This document shows, in pieces, positions 45,296-52,515 of a stretch of DNA of 52,807 nt; position 1 is the first letter of the stretch, and each line of letters opens with the position of its first letter. The notes below the pieces were generated by a model. The model saw only the letters and a program-made list of their open reading frames with translations. It was not told the DNA's origin and made no database searches. A program made the position numbers and the translations under genes. This DNA is from Candidatus Angelobacter sp. (GTDB lineage Bacteria; Acidobacteriota; Terriglobia; Terriglobales; Acidobacteriaceae), in assembly GCA_025462835.1 (NCBI GenBank), contig JAOAPH010000022.1, positions 1 to 52,807 on the forward strand, in the 5' to 3' direction.

Positions 45296-45586
45296 TTAGC
45301 TCGGTACGGGCTTCATGCAGTTACCGCACAGTTTTGCTTGGGGTGTTCTCAGCGGCTTACCACAGTACAAACACGGTTTCCCATATGCCGAGAGTCGATG
45401 GTGAAAGACAACATTCGGGTTCGTCTCACGGAACCCAGTGATGCGTTCATATTCCGCGAGCATCGACTCAAACCGCCGTTTGTCACCATCGTGACCAGTG
45501 CCACTATAAGACATCACTTGACGGTACTCATCATCGTCAAGCATCGGCATCTCAGATTTGCATCGCCAACACCAAAGCATTTGCAT
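45296..45586 (-). CDS. Small zinc-binding protein, unknown function
   Basis: A 96-residue protein. I choose the ATG at 45586 since GGGAGGA is 8 nt upstream; a GTG at 45610 also exists. CWRC near the N-terminus and the C-terminal CLYCGKPLRTPQAKLCGNC motif give a two-half zinc module. Between them is an acidic helical part. It might bind nucleic acid or another protein; I cannot name the family. Confidence 0.65.
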   Translation of the reverse strand: MQMLWCWRCKSEMPMLDDDEYRQVMSYSGTGHDGDKRRFESMLAEYERITGFRETNPNVVFHHRLSAYGKPCLYCGKPLRTPQAKLCGNCMKPVPS

Positions 45587-45728
45587 TTCCATTCCTCCCA
45601 TACCGCTCACCGCTCATCCCCTTAGCGTTCAGTTCGGGATCCTCCCTCAAACCCGTTCATGATTTTCTCCTAGGCGGTATCATTATCTACGTCTCCACAA
45701 ACAGAGGCGAGAAAACTAATTTCCTTCC

Positions 45729-46556
45729 ATGCCCGAACTCCCAGAAGTCGAAACCATCGCCAACGGACTCGATCGCCGCGTCGCCGGCGACCACATCGAT
45801 TCCGTCTGGCTGGGCAGCAAGCCCGAGCCGCTGAAATCGCCTGCCAAAGAAATCGCCAAGACCCTGGAAGGGACACGCATCGAAAAAGTGCGGCGCGTAG
45901 GCAAGCACATCGTCTTCGATCTTGCGTCGGGCAAACAGCCCGCGCAATGGATCGTCCACCTCGGCATGTCCGGACGCCTGCTCGTGACGGAACCCTCGGC
46001 TGAGATCGCCCTTCACACTCACGCCATCGTAAAACTTTCTTCCGGACGCGAAATCCGCTTCGTCGACCCGCGCCGCTTCGGACGCCTTTCCGTCACTCGC
46101 GCCGACAAAAATGGAATGCCAGCCGGATTCACCGGCCCCGGCTCTGAACCACTGGGCATCGACTTCGAACCCTTCGCCAGCCTATTCCGTAAACGCAAGA
46201 CTCCGATCAAGGCCGCGCTCCTGAACCAGAAACTTCTGCACGGTGTCGGCAACATCTACGCCGACGAATCTCTCTATCGCGCGGGCATTCGCCCCCGGCG
46301 CCGCGCCGGCCAACTCACCCGCGACGAACTCAAGCGACTCCATTCCGCCGTGCAAACCGTCTTGCAGGAGGCTATCGCCCTTGGCGGCTCGTCGGTTTCG
46401 GACTACGTTGACTCGAACGGCGAAGAAGGCTTCTTCCAACTCCAGCACCGGGTTTACGGACGCACCAACGCCTACTGCTACGTCTGCAAAACTCCCATCA
46501 AGCGCATAGTCGTCGGCGGCCGCGGCACACATTACTGTCCCAAATGCCAGAAATAG
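45729..46556 (+). CDS. mutM: Formamidopyrimidine-DNA glycosylase
   Basis: Removes 8-oxoguanine and formamidopyrimidines from DNA. The mature N-terminus is PELPEVET, with the catalytic Pro-2 and Glu-3. VGKHIVFDL contains the beta-elimination lysine. The C-terminal H2TH region is followed by the zinc finger (CYVCKTPIKRIVVGGRGTHY then CPKC). 275 residues, the usual length. Confidence 0.97.
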   Translation: MPELPEVETIANGLDRRVAGDHIDSVWLGSKPEPLKSPAKEIAKTLEGTRIEKVRRVGKHIVFDLASGKQPAQWIVHLGMSGRLLVTEPSAEIALHTHAIVKLSSGREIRFVDPRRFGRLSVTRADKNGMPAGFTGPGSEPLGIDFEPFASLFRKRKTPIKAALLNQKLLHGVGNIYADESLYRAGIRPRRRAGQLTRDELKRLHSAVQTVLQEAIALGGSSVSDYVDSNGEEGFFQLQHRVYGRTNAYCYVCKTPIKRIVVGGRGTHYCPKCQK

Positions 46557-46985
46557 CTTTTCATCCCGAACGCCGCGAGCAATCCCCTTAAAACCACTCT
46601 CAGGTGGCGCAGGCCTTCAGGCCTGCAAACAACATCCTGAACCGATCCGGCTTTAGCCGCTGAGGTTCGGAGTGTTAGAATCTGTGCCGAGCATGGGTAA
46701 GAGTGACAAAGATTTAGCTCTCACAGCCCGCAACATGGCACGGCTTCTCGCTCCGGCAGAGGAGGATGTCGCTCTAAGGCGCACACATCCAGCACGTTCC
46801 TCTTTGCGGCGTTTCAAAAAGTCTCGTCTGACTAAAGACACTAGGCCTCGAAGAAACCTAGATTGATTCATATCTATTGAGCATTCAATCACTTACCTCT
46901 CAACCTCCAATTGACTTCCGCTTTACCTCTTGTGCATTGCCCAAATCCTTCCTGCCGCGTCAAAGTTCTCCACCAAGGAGAACCT
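46557..46985. other. 429-nt gap after mutM
   Basis: No convincing gene. It holds an 8-bp GC-rich inverted repeat (46609-46616 with 46619-46626) after mutM. A 57-codon ATG frame (46699-46866, within a longer frame from 46672) has poor codon use and no ribosome binding site, so I leave it unannotated. A good AAGGAG precedes the next gene. Confidence 0.5.
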
Positions 46986-47687
46986 ATGCACTTCAAAGAC
47001 GCCAAACGAGAGCACCACAGCTTCCTCGCCGCCGCCGAAAAGCGCGCGCTGATCTGGATCGCTTACCGCATTCCTGACAGCATCAACTCTGACCACCTCA
47101 CCGCACTCGGATTCCTCGCCATGATCTTCGCCGGACTTAGCTACTGGTACGCCCGCTGGAATCGATGGGCGCTCCTTGCCGTCATCTTCTGGCTGACCGT
47201 GAACTGGTTCGGCGACAGCCTCGATGGCACGCTCGCCCGTGTTCGCAACCGGCTCCGCCCGCGATACGGCTTCTATCTCGACCACATTATCGACGCCTTC
47301 GGCATGACCATACTCTTCTGCGGCATCGCCGCCTCGGAATACATGAGTTGGCCGGTCGCGGCGGCATTCCTCATCGTCTATTTCATGCTCTGCATTGAGA
47401 TTTATCTCGCCACGTACACCATCGGCGTCTTCCATCTTTCATTCATCGGCTTCGGGCCCACCGAACTGCGGATCGTTCTCGCGATAGGCAACATCGCGCT
47501 CTTCACTTCTCACTCCATCGCGCACATCCGCGGACACGCATTCCTGCTCTTCGACGTCGGCGGGGTGGTTGCAGCGATTGGAATCGGCATTGTCCTGCTC
47601 GCGGCGACTTTCAAACATACGCGCATGCTTTATCTCGCCGAACGGCTCGCACCAGCAACGCGCGCAGAAGGGCAGAGCGTCGCATGA
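46986..47687 (+). CDS. CDP-alcohol phosphatidyltransferase
   Basis: A 233-residue membrane enzyme that exchanges CMP from a CDP-linked lipid for an alcohol head group. I start at ATG 46986 with AAGGAG upstream, not at 46911. The CDP-OH-P motif reads DSLDGTLARVRNRL then GFYLDHIID, containing all conserved Asp/Gly/Ala-Arg positions. About six transmembrane helices follow. The stop overlaps the gtrA start (ATGA). The head group cannot be told from sequence. Confidence 0.9.
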   Translation: MHFKDAKREHHSFLAAAEKRALIWIAYRIPDSINSDHLTALGFLAMIFAGLSYWYARWNRWALLAVIFWLTVNWFGDSLDGTLARVRNRLRPRYGFYLDHIIDAFGMTILFCGIAASEYMSWPVAAAFLIVYFMLCIEIYLATYTIGVFHLSFIGFGPTELRIVLAIGNIALFTSHSIAHIRGHAFLLFDVGGVVAAIGIGIVLLAATFKHTRMLYLAERLAPATRAEGQSVA

Positions 47688-48106
47688 GCAACAATTGCCT
47701 CACTCGATGGCTCCGTTTCAACGCCGCTGGCCTAGTCGGAGTCGTCGTCCAACTCGCCGCGCTCGCCACCTTCACGCACATCGCCGGATTCAGCACCCTT
47801 GCCGCAACCGCCTGCGCCGTAGAAGCTGCCATCCTGCACAACTTCATCTGGCATGAGCGATACACCTGGGCAGACCGCACCCGCGCCGCGCCGCAACTTG
47901 CGCTCAGCCGACTTCTCCGCTTCAACCTCAGCAACGGCGCCGTCTCGCTGCTCGGTAATCTAGTCCTGATGAAGCTGCTGGTTGACGACGCGCGTCTTCC
48001 ACTGCTGCTAGCAAACCTGATTGCAATAGTCCTCTGTTCCACCTTCAACTTCGTAATCAGCGAGTACGTCGTCTTCGCACCCAAGCTCCCGAACCCAACT
48101 CCTTGA
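47684..48106 (+). CDS. GtrA-family membrane protein
   Basis: A 140-residue four-helix protein (RWLRFNAAGLVGVVVQL; EAAILHNFIWHERYTW; FNFVISEYVVF), the GtrA/DPMS3 signature. Family members help flip or use undecaprenyl-linked sugars. The 4-nt overlap with the CDP-alcohol phosphotransferase suggests the two act in one lipid or glycan pathway. Confidence 0.9.
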   Translation: MSNNCLTRWLRFNAAGLVGVVVQLAALATFTHIAGFSTLAATACAVEAAILHNFIWHERYTWADRTRAAPQLALSRLLRFNLSNGAVSLLGNLVLMKLLVDDARLPLLLANLIAIVLCSTFNFVISEYVVFAPKLPNPTP

Positions 48107-48111
48107 TTTTC

Positions 48112-48183
48112 TTTGTGAACCTTCGTGCACTTTGTGTCCGTTGTGTTTCAAGGTCTTGTTTTTCTGCGCCCTCCGCGTCCTCT
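48112..48183 (+). repeat. Composite nonamer repeat after gtrA
   Basis: Four 9-nt units of YTTYGTGNN type (48112-48147, 5 nt after the gtrA stop), a TTTCAAGGTCTTG link, then two GCGYCCTCN nonamers (48166-48183). The same order of parts occurs at 50329-50422. Confidence 0.65.
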
Positions 48184-48233
48184 ACGGTGCAAGACTGGAA
48201 ATCGCCGTGCGAACCTAGTACTCTTGCTTTCCC

Positions 48234-49232
48234 ATGTCACGCTTTGCTATCGGAGTCGACCTCGGCGGAACCAATCTCCGCATTGCCGCCGTCGGAGAAG
48301 ACGGCAAGATCCTCGAGGTAATCACCACGGAGACCGAAGTCGCACGCGGACGCGGCCTCGTCCTCGACGAAATGTGCGACGCCATCACTAAGCTTTCCGC
48401 GAAGCACAATACCAACGGCTCGCTCTGCGGGATCGGCATCGGCGTTCCCGGCATCATTGACATGAAGAGCGGCATGGTCCTGAAGTCTCCCAACCTGCCG
48501 GATTGGACCGACTATCCCGTTCAGCAGGAGATCGAGCGCCGACTATCCACAACCGTGATCCTCGAGAACGACGCCAACGCCGCGGCATTCGGCGAGAAGT
48601 GGATGGGCGCAGGCCGCGACCAGGACGACCTCTGCATGTTCACGCTCGGCACCGGAGTCGGCGGCGGACTCGTATTCGACGGCAAGATCTGGCGCGGCAT
48701 GACCGGAATGGCCGGAGAACTCGGGCACACAACCGTCTTTGCCGACGGACATCCTTGCAAATGCGGCAGCCGCGGATGCGTCGAGCAATACGCTTCAGCT
48801 ACTGCGATCAAGCGCATGGCGATAGAAGCCATCGAGCGCGGCGGTGCCAGCGAACTGGAAAAAGCCGCCAAAGCGCCGACGCCGGAATTCAGCGCTCAGG
48901 TCATCTACAAGCTCGCGATGGCGGGCGACAAGCCCGCACAACTAATCTTTCAAAAAGTCGGACAGGCGCTTGGCATCGCGCTGGCAACTTTCATCAACGC
49001 ACTGAATTTGCCCATGTACGTGGTCGGCGGCGGCGTCTCCCATTCATGGGACGCATTCGCCCCGGCGATGTTCGAAGAGATAAAATTCCGCTCGTTCGTT
49101 TACGTGGCTACTTCGGGAGAGGACCCAAAGGCTCCGCGATTGCAGAAGACCATCATCACGCGCGCGCTTCTCGGCGGCGACGCCGGACTCCTCGGCGCTG
49201 CCCGCCTGCCCATGGTCATGAACAAGCACTGA
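48234..49232 (+). CDS. ROK-family glucokinase
   Basis: A 332-residue sugar kinase. The phosphate-binding GVDLGGTNLRIAAVGEDG opens the protein; ENDANAAAFGEKWMGAG contains the catalytic Asp; GTGVGGGL and GELGHTTV bind ATP and sugar; the ROK zinc motif is CKCGSRGCVEQYAS. Phosphorylation of glucose or a related hexose is inferred. No sugar operon flanks it. Confidence 0.93.
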   Translation: MSRFAIGVDLGGTNLRIAAVGEDGKILEVITTETEVARGRGLVLDEMCDAITKLSAKHNTNGSLCGIGIGVPGIIDMKSGMVLKSPNLPDWTDYPVQQEIERRLSTTVILENDANAAAFGEKWMGAGRDQDDLCMFTLGTGVGGGLVFDGKIWRGMTGMAGELGHTTVFADGHPCKCGSRGCVEQYASATAIKRMAIEAIERGGASELEKAAKAPTPEFSAQVIYKLAMAGDKPAQLIFQKVGQALGIALATFINALNLPMYVVGGGVSHSWDAFAPAMFEEIKFRSFVYVATSGEDPKAPRLQKTIITRALLGGDAGLLGAARLPMVMNKH

Positions 49233-49297
49233 GCGAATGCCTGCTCTTGCATCTCGATTCAATCTTCGCGTTGCGGGCTTTTACCCAAAAGTTTTTC

Positions 49298-49333
49298 TTT
49301 GTGCCCCTTCGTGCCCTTTGTGTTCTTCGTGTT
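49298..49333 (+). repeat. Nonamer array abutting the ccmD stop
   Basis: Four perfect-phase 9-nt units (TTTGTGCCC, CTTCGTGCC, CTTTGTGTT, CTTCGTGTT). The next three bases (49334-49336) are the ccmD stop codon on the minus strand. Confidence 0.7.
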
Positions 49334-49447
49334 TCAAAATTTTGACTTTGCTTTTTTCACCCGCGAAAAGCGATTCACCAGATATCCCAGGTACCCCAAG
49401 TGGATCGCCCAGGTGATCCCGTACGCGATGTATAAATTCGTCAGCAT
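49334..49447 (-). CDS. ccmD: CcmD-like haem exporter micro-protein
   Basis: A 37-residue protein, MLTNLYIAYGITWAIHLG then a hydrophobic YLGYLVN and a basic C-terminal tail. It has a single transmembrane helix followed by lysines, the CcmD pattern. The start ATG overlaps the ccmC stop by one base (TGATG) and GGGAGG lies 6 nt upstream, inside the end of ccmC. CcmD stabilises the CcmC-CcmE haem complex in system I cytochrome c maturation. Its last codons (KKAKSKF) and stop coincide with a repeat also found at 48 and 50 kb. Confidence 0.8.
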   Translation of the reverse strand: MLTNLYIAYGITWAIHLGYLGYLVNRFSRVKKAKSKF

Positions 49448-50178
49448 CAACGGCCTCCCTTAATCGACGGCGACTGCATCTGCGGCTCTGAGATTCCCGC
49501 GCCGCGCAACGACTGCATCGCTTGTTCGCGTTCCAGCTCCTGCTCCGCGCGCGCGATCGAATAGCGCATCCACACGAACAATCCCGCCAGGCACATGAAT
49601 GCCAGCCAGTTGTAGAGCAGCGCGTGCCACATCGCCGGATCCAGTCCGGAACCCGATCCGCCGCCGATCACCGGCTGCGGATGCTGCGTCCGCCACCAGC
49701 GTATCGACATATAAACGATAGGCACATCGAGAAATCCAAAGACAGCCAGCGCCGCTGCGAGCGTCGCCGTCTGCTGTCCTTCGGAAAATCTCCGCAGCAT
49801 CAGGTAGCTCACATAGATCAGCCACAGCACCAGCGTGGTGGTGAGGCGCGCGTCCCACGTCCACCAGATCCCCCAAACCGGTTTCGCCCACAGCGGTCCG
49901 GTGATGAGGACGATGGTGCAGAAGACCACGCCCACTTCCGCCGACGCCAGCGCCCACGCATCAGATCTCGCGTCGCGTCGAAACAGATAAATCACGGACG
50001 CAACGAAGTTCGCGAAGAACAGGACGAACGCGGTCCACGCCGACGGCACGTGGTAATAGAAGATGCGCTGGATGTTGCCCATCGTCTGCTCAGTCGGCGC
50101 GGCATACATGCCTTGATAGAAGCCGAAGCCGAGCAGCGCGACGGTGATGAGGGCGAAGATTAAGATTGCGGGCTTCAT
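49447..50178 (-). CDS. ccmC: Haem exporter membrane subunit CcmC
   Basis: Presents haem to CcmE in cytochrome c maturation. The 243-residue protein has six transmembrane helices and the periplasmic tryptophan-rich motif WGIWWTWDARLT with flanking histidine (YYHVPSAW). The C-terminus has an extra polar tail of about 45 residues after the last helix. The upstream Shine-Dalgarno-like AGGAG lies in the heptamer array. Overlaps ccmD by one base. Confidence 0.94.
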   Translation of the reverse strand: MKPAILIFALITVALLGFGFYQGMYAAPTEQTMGNIQRIFYYHVPSAWTAFVLFFANFVASVIYLFRRDARSDAWALASAEVGVVFCTIVLITGPLWAKPVWGIWWTWDARLTTTLVLWLIYVSYLMLRRFSEGQQTATLAAALAVFGFLDVPIVYMSIRWWRTQHPQPVIGGGSGSGLDPAMWHALLYNWLAFMCLAGLFVWMRYSIARAEQELEREQAMQSLRGAGISEPQMQSPSIKGGR

Positions 50179-50181
50179 TTT

Positions 50182-50223
50182 TAGCTCTTAGCTCCTAGCT
50201 TTTAGCTCTAAGCCTTTAGCCAT
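50182..50223. repeat. Heptamer array (TAGCTNT), six units, by the ccmC start
   Basis: TAGCTCT, TAGCTCC, TAGCTTT, TAGCTCT, then two diverged units, ending 4 nt from the ccmC start codon. Exact inverted matches: 50184-50193 with 50483-50492 (10 nt) and 50196-50206 with 50463-50473 (11 nt). Confidence 0.75.
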
Positions 50224-50227
50224 CCGC

Positions 50228-50266
50228 AAAAGCAGATCCCTCCGCTTCGCTGCGGGATGACACCTT
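50228..50266 (-). repeat. Dispersed 39-nt repeat, copy 2
   Basis: The reverse complement matches 33136-33174 at 37 of 39 positions. The match sits between heptamer arrays in both places. Confidence 0.7.
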
Positions 50267-50281
50267 CCGAGTACCGGTACA

Positions 50282-50309
50282 AACTACCAATTACGAACTA
50301 CCAATTACG
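50282..50309. repeat. Heptamer array (AANTACS), four units
   Basis: AACTACC, AATTACG, AACTACC, AATTACG in perfect 7-nt phase. Confidence 0.7.
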
Positions 50310-50328
50310 AACACAACCTACGCTCTTC

Positions 50329-50422
50329 TTTGTGGTCCTTTGTGCATCTTCGTGTTCTTCGTGGTTCAAGATCTTGCTTTTCCTTCGCGCCCTCCGCGCC
50401 CTCTGCGCCCTCTGCGCCCTCT
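50329..50422 (+). repeat. Composite nonamer repeat in the ccm spacer
   Basis: About four YTTYGTGNN nonamers (50329-50371, one extra T between units), a GTTCAAGATCTTG link and four GCGCCCTCN nonamers (50387-50422). Same parts and order as 48112-48183. Confidence 0.65.
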
Positions 50423-50459
50423 GCGGTTCAAGATGTTGCTTTTGCCCTTGGTTTTGCCT

Positions 50460-50494
50460 TTGGCTAAAAGCTAATCGCCAATAGCTAAGAGCCA
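50460..50494. repeat. Inverted TAGC heptamer array by the ccmB stop
   Basis: Five 7-nt units (TTGGCTA, AAAGCTA, ATCGCCA, ATAGCTA, AGAGCCA), ending 2 nt from the ccmB stop codon. Inverted partner of 50182-50223. Confidence 0.75.
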
Positions 50495-50495
50495 G

Positions 50496-51221
50496 CTACT
50501 CCGCATGCAGCACTGTCTCGAACAGCAACAATCCTGCGACGGTAAATACCACGTCGTATCCGGCAAGGATCTTGATCCACATCTCTGGAGAATTCTCTCC
50601 GCTCAGGATTGCCGTCGTCGCCTGCACCATTGCCAGCAGCGCGGGGATGGAGATAGGGAAGAGCAGCAGCGGCAGCATCACTTCGCGATTCCGCGTCCGC
50701 AGTGACAGCGCGGCGAAAAACGTCCCATTCGCCACCAGCGCCCACGTGCCCAACAAAAATACGACGGCCAACTGCCACGCGGGGCCCACCGTCCGCAGGT
50801 TGTAGAAGATGATGAACAGTGGCGAGACCAGCGTCTCAATCAGTCCAACGAACAAAAAGTTTCCTAGCACCTTGCTAAAGAACAGAGCCGACGCCGGCGC
50901 CGGCGACACCCGATACGCATCTAGCACCTGGTTGCGCATCTCCCGCGCCCACGTCTGGTTCAACGCCACGACGGCCGCAAACAGGAACGCCACCCAGAAG
51001 ATTCCTCCGGCGATCCGCCTCGACTCCTCCGCCGACGGGTCGAATGACATGGCGAAGATCACCACCACCAGCAGCGCGAAGAATCCCATCGCGTTCAGCG
51101 CATCTTTTGAGCGCCACTCCAGCCGCAGGTCTTTGCGCAGGCTGGCGCGGACAATATCGACCCAACCAATATTTTCAGCAACGCCGGCTGCGACAGGCAG
51201 AACGGAAGGAGTCGCGCTCAC
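50496..51221 (-). CDS. ccmB: Haem exporter membrane subunit CcmB
   Basis: A 241-residue protein with six predicted helices. LRLEWRSKDALNAMGFFALLVV at the N-terminus is a family hallmark, followed by AFLFAAVVALNQTWAREM. CcmB works with CcmA and CcmC to release holo-CcmE. Its start overlaps the ccmA stop (ATGA). A variable GlyAla-rich N-terminus precedes the conserved sequence. Confidence 0.92.
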   Translation of the reverse strand: MSATPSVLPVAAGVAENIGWVDIVRASLRKDLRLEWRSKDALNAMGFFALLVVVIFAMSFDPSAEESRRIAGGIFWVAFLFAAVVALNQTWAREMRNQVLDAYRVSPAPASALFFSKVLGNFLFVGLIETLVSPLFIIFYNLRTVGPAWQLAVVFLLGTWALVANGTFFAALSLRTRNREVMLPLLLFPISIPALLAMVQATTAILSGENSPEMWIKILAGYDVVFTVAGLLLFETVLHAE

Positions 51222-51994
51222 AGGCCCACCTCCGTCGACCGCAATTGCGCGCGCCGTCTGCTCTCCACGATCTTTCCCAGCTTCATCGTCAGGAACTCAT
51301 CGCCGGTGTGCGAGAGCGCCGCCACCTGATGCGTGACCACGATCACCGTGCATCCGCCATCGCGCAGCTCGCCCAACAGCTTCGTCATCTGCGCGGTGGA
51401 CGCCGCGTCCACGTTGGAGAACGGCTCGTCCAGCAGGATGACCTTCGGCGAATGCAGCACCGCGCGCGCCAGTGACAGCCGCTGCCGCATCCCTTGCGAG
51501 TACGCGCTCACCGGACGAGTCATCGCCGGTTCCAGACCAACGGAGGTCATGGCGCGTTCGCAGATAGTGCGACGATTCAATCCCACCTGTTGCTCCGCAG
51601 CAAATGGGGCACACGCTGTGCGTCCCTCTTCGATCCCGTGCAGCCGCGCAAAATATTCCAGGTTCTCCATCCCTGTGAGCTCGTCGTAGAGCAGGGAAGC
51701 GTGGGCCATGTATCCCACCTGCTCGCGCGTGACATTCGCCAGCTCGACGCTGCCCATCGTCGGCTGCGACAATCCGGCGATCATCCGCAGCAGCGTGGAT
51801 TTGCCCGCGCCGTTGTCGCCCAATAGGACGTACATCATGCGCGCGCTGAAACAGAAACTCACCTCGCGGATGGCGGCGACCCGGCCAAAGATCTTGGTGA
51901 CTTTGTCCACGATGACGGTCGCGGTGCCAGTGGCGGCGGTCGCGCTTACGTTTGTTGCTGACGGATTGGAAGTGGTGGACAGGATCAGACCCAA
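51218..51994 (-). CDS. ccmA: Haem exporter ATPase CcmA
   Basis: A 258-residue ABC ATPase that releases holo-CcmE from CcmC. Walker A is LGDNGAGKST, the signature YSQGMRQRLSLARAV, Walker [13 protein letters not shown] and the H-loop THQV. Residues about 122-145 (GRTACAPFAAEQQVGLN region) are an insertion relative to typical CcmA, and its DNA contains a copy of the 35-nt palindromic repeat found upstream of the gene. The first 25 residues are a Thr/Ala/Ser-rich, poorly conserved extension, so the true start could be later. Confidence 0.92.
   Translation of the reverse strand: MGLILSTTSNPSATNVSATAATGTATVIVDKVTKIFGRVAAIREVSFCFSARMMYVLLGDNGAGKSTLLRMIAGLSQPTMGSVELANVTREQVGYMAHASLLYDELTGMENLEYFARLHGIEEGRTACAPFAAEQQVGLNRRTICERAMTSVGLEPAMTRPVSAYSQGMRQRLSLARAVLHSPKVILLDEPFSNVDAASTAQMTKLLGELRDGGCTVIVVTHQVAALSHTGDEFLTMKLGKIVESRRRAQLRSTEVGL
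51582..51616 (+). repeat. 35-nt palindromic repeat inside ccmA
   Basis: Aligns at 26 of 35 positions without gaps to 52375-52409, with CCCAC at one end and AATGGGGCAC towards the other. An inner TTGCT/AGCAA stem is retained. In the minus-strand ccmA frame it is read through without a stop. Confidence 0.6.
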
Positions 51995-52374
51995 ATACTT
52001 ATTCTGGCAATGATACTAATGCATTATCCGTTGGTTCCGGGGAGGTGCCCCTCCCCTCCCCCCCCTCCGCAAAATAGCCAGAATCAGCGGTTTACGAAAA
52101 AATGCTTTGTAAGTTCTTGTTTCTAATGCACTTTCGCGCAAAATCCTGAGCGCATTGGAGTTAGTAAAATTCGTGAAACAGTTCTAGCAAGGGTACCACT
52201 CAATAAGACTGATAGTCAATTAATAATTGTCTGCTATAGCTATTAGAATTTGCGTGGGAGGTCCACTGAAGAGGGCATGAACTCAGCCGGGGATGAACGC
52301 TGATTTGCGCGGATCAAGTGTGGGATTGGGACGCGTTGCTTTTGGGGGCGCAATTCTGAGACGTGCAACTCTCG

Positions 52375-52409
52375 CCCACTCATTGCTTCGCAATGAATGG
52401 GGCACCCGG
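52375..52409 (+). repeat. 35-nt palindromic repeat, copy A
   Basis: CCCACTCATTGC pairs imperfectly with GCAATGAATGGG, followed by GCACCCGG. Same orientation and ends as copy B and the ccmA-internal copy. Confidence 0.75.
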
Positions 52410-52456
52410 CTGAAAGTGTCGGTGGTGATCCAAAAGTTTCGGGGGTGCGACGCTCG

Positions 52457-52491
52457 CCCACCTGTGAAAAGCACACAGGTGGGGCACCCGG
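52457..52491 (+). repeat. 35-nt palindromic repeat, copy B
   Basis: A perfect 10-bp stem (52457-52466 with 52474-52483), followed by GCACCCGG. It shares CCCAC, TGGGGCACCCGG and the 35-nt length with copy A, but the stem middle differs, as in compensated palindromes. Confidence 0.75.
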
Positions 52492-52515
52492 CTAGGACCG
52501 GGACCTGCGATGAAG

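Larger units (their letters stand above)
50179..50495. other. Repeat island between ccmC and ccmB
   Basis: 317 nt with no gene. Contents, left to right: TAGCTNT heptamers (50182-50223), a 39-nt dispersed repeat inverted relative to 33136-33174 (50228-50266), AANTACS heptamers (50282-50309), YTTYGTG nonamers (50329-50371), GCGCCCTCT nonamers (50387-50422), then inverted TAGC heptamers (50460-50494). Confidence 0.75.
51995..52515. other. 521-nt gap between ccmA and the last gene
   Basis: No gene is supported. It contains an 8-bp inverted pair (52001-52008 and 52077-52084) around a GC-rich hairpin (52039-52045 with 52050-52056) and a C-rich tract (52048-52068), AT-rich sequence at about 52085-52250, and two 35-nt palindromic repeats (52375-52409 and 52457-52491). 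It is the leader/promoter region of the ccm operon, but I cannot place a promoter with confidence. Confidence 0.6.

Noticed and set aside
46672-46892. Overlapping ORFs on both strands after mutM
   Set aside because: No ribosome binding site, poor codon use and no recognisable protein; treated as non-coding.
50182-50494. Possible CRISPR array between ccmB and ccmC
   Set aside because: Units are 7-9 nt, directly abutting, without spacers, and no cas genes are near.
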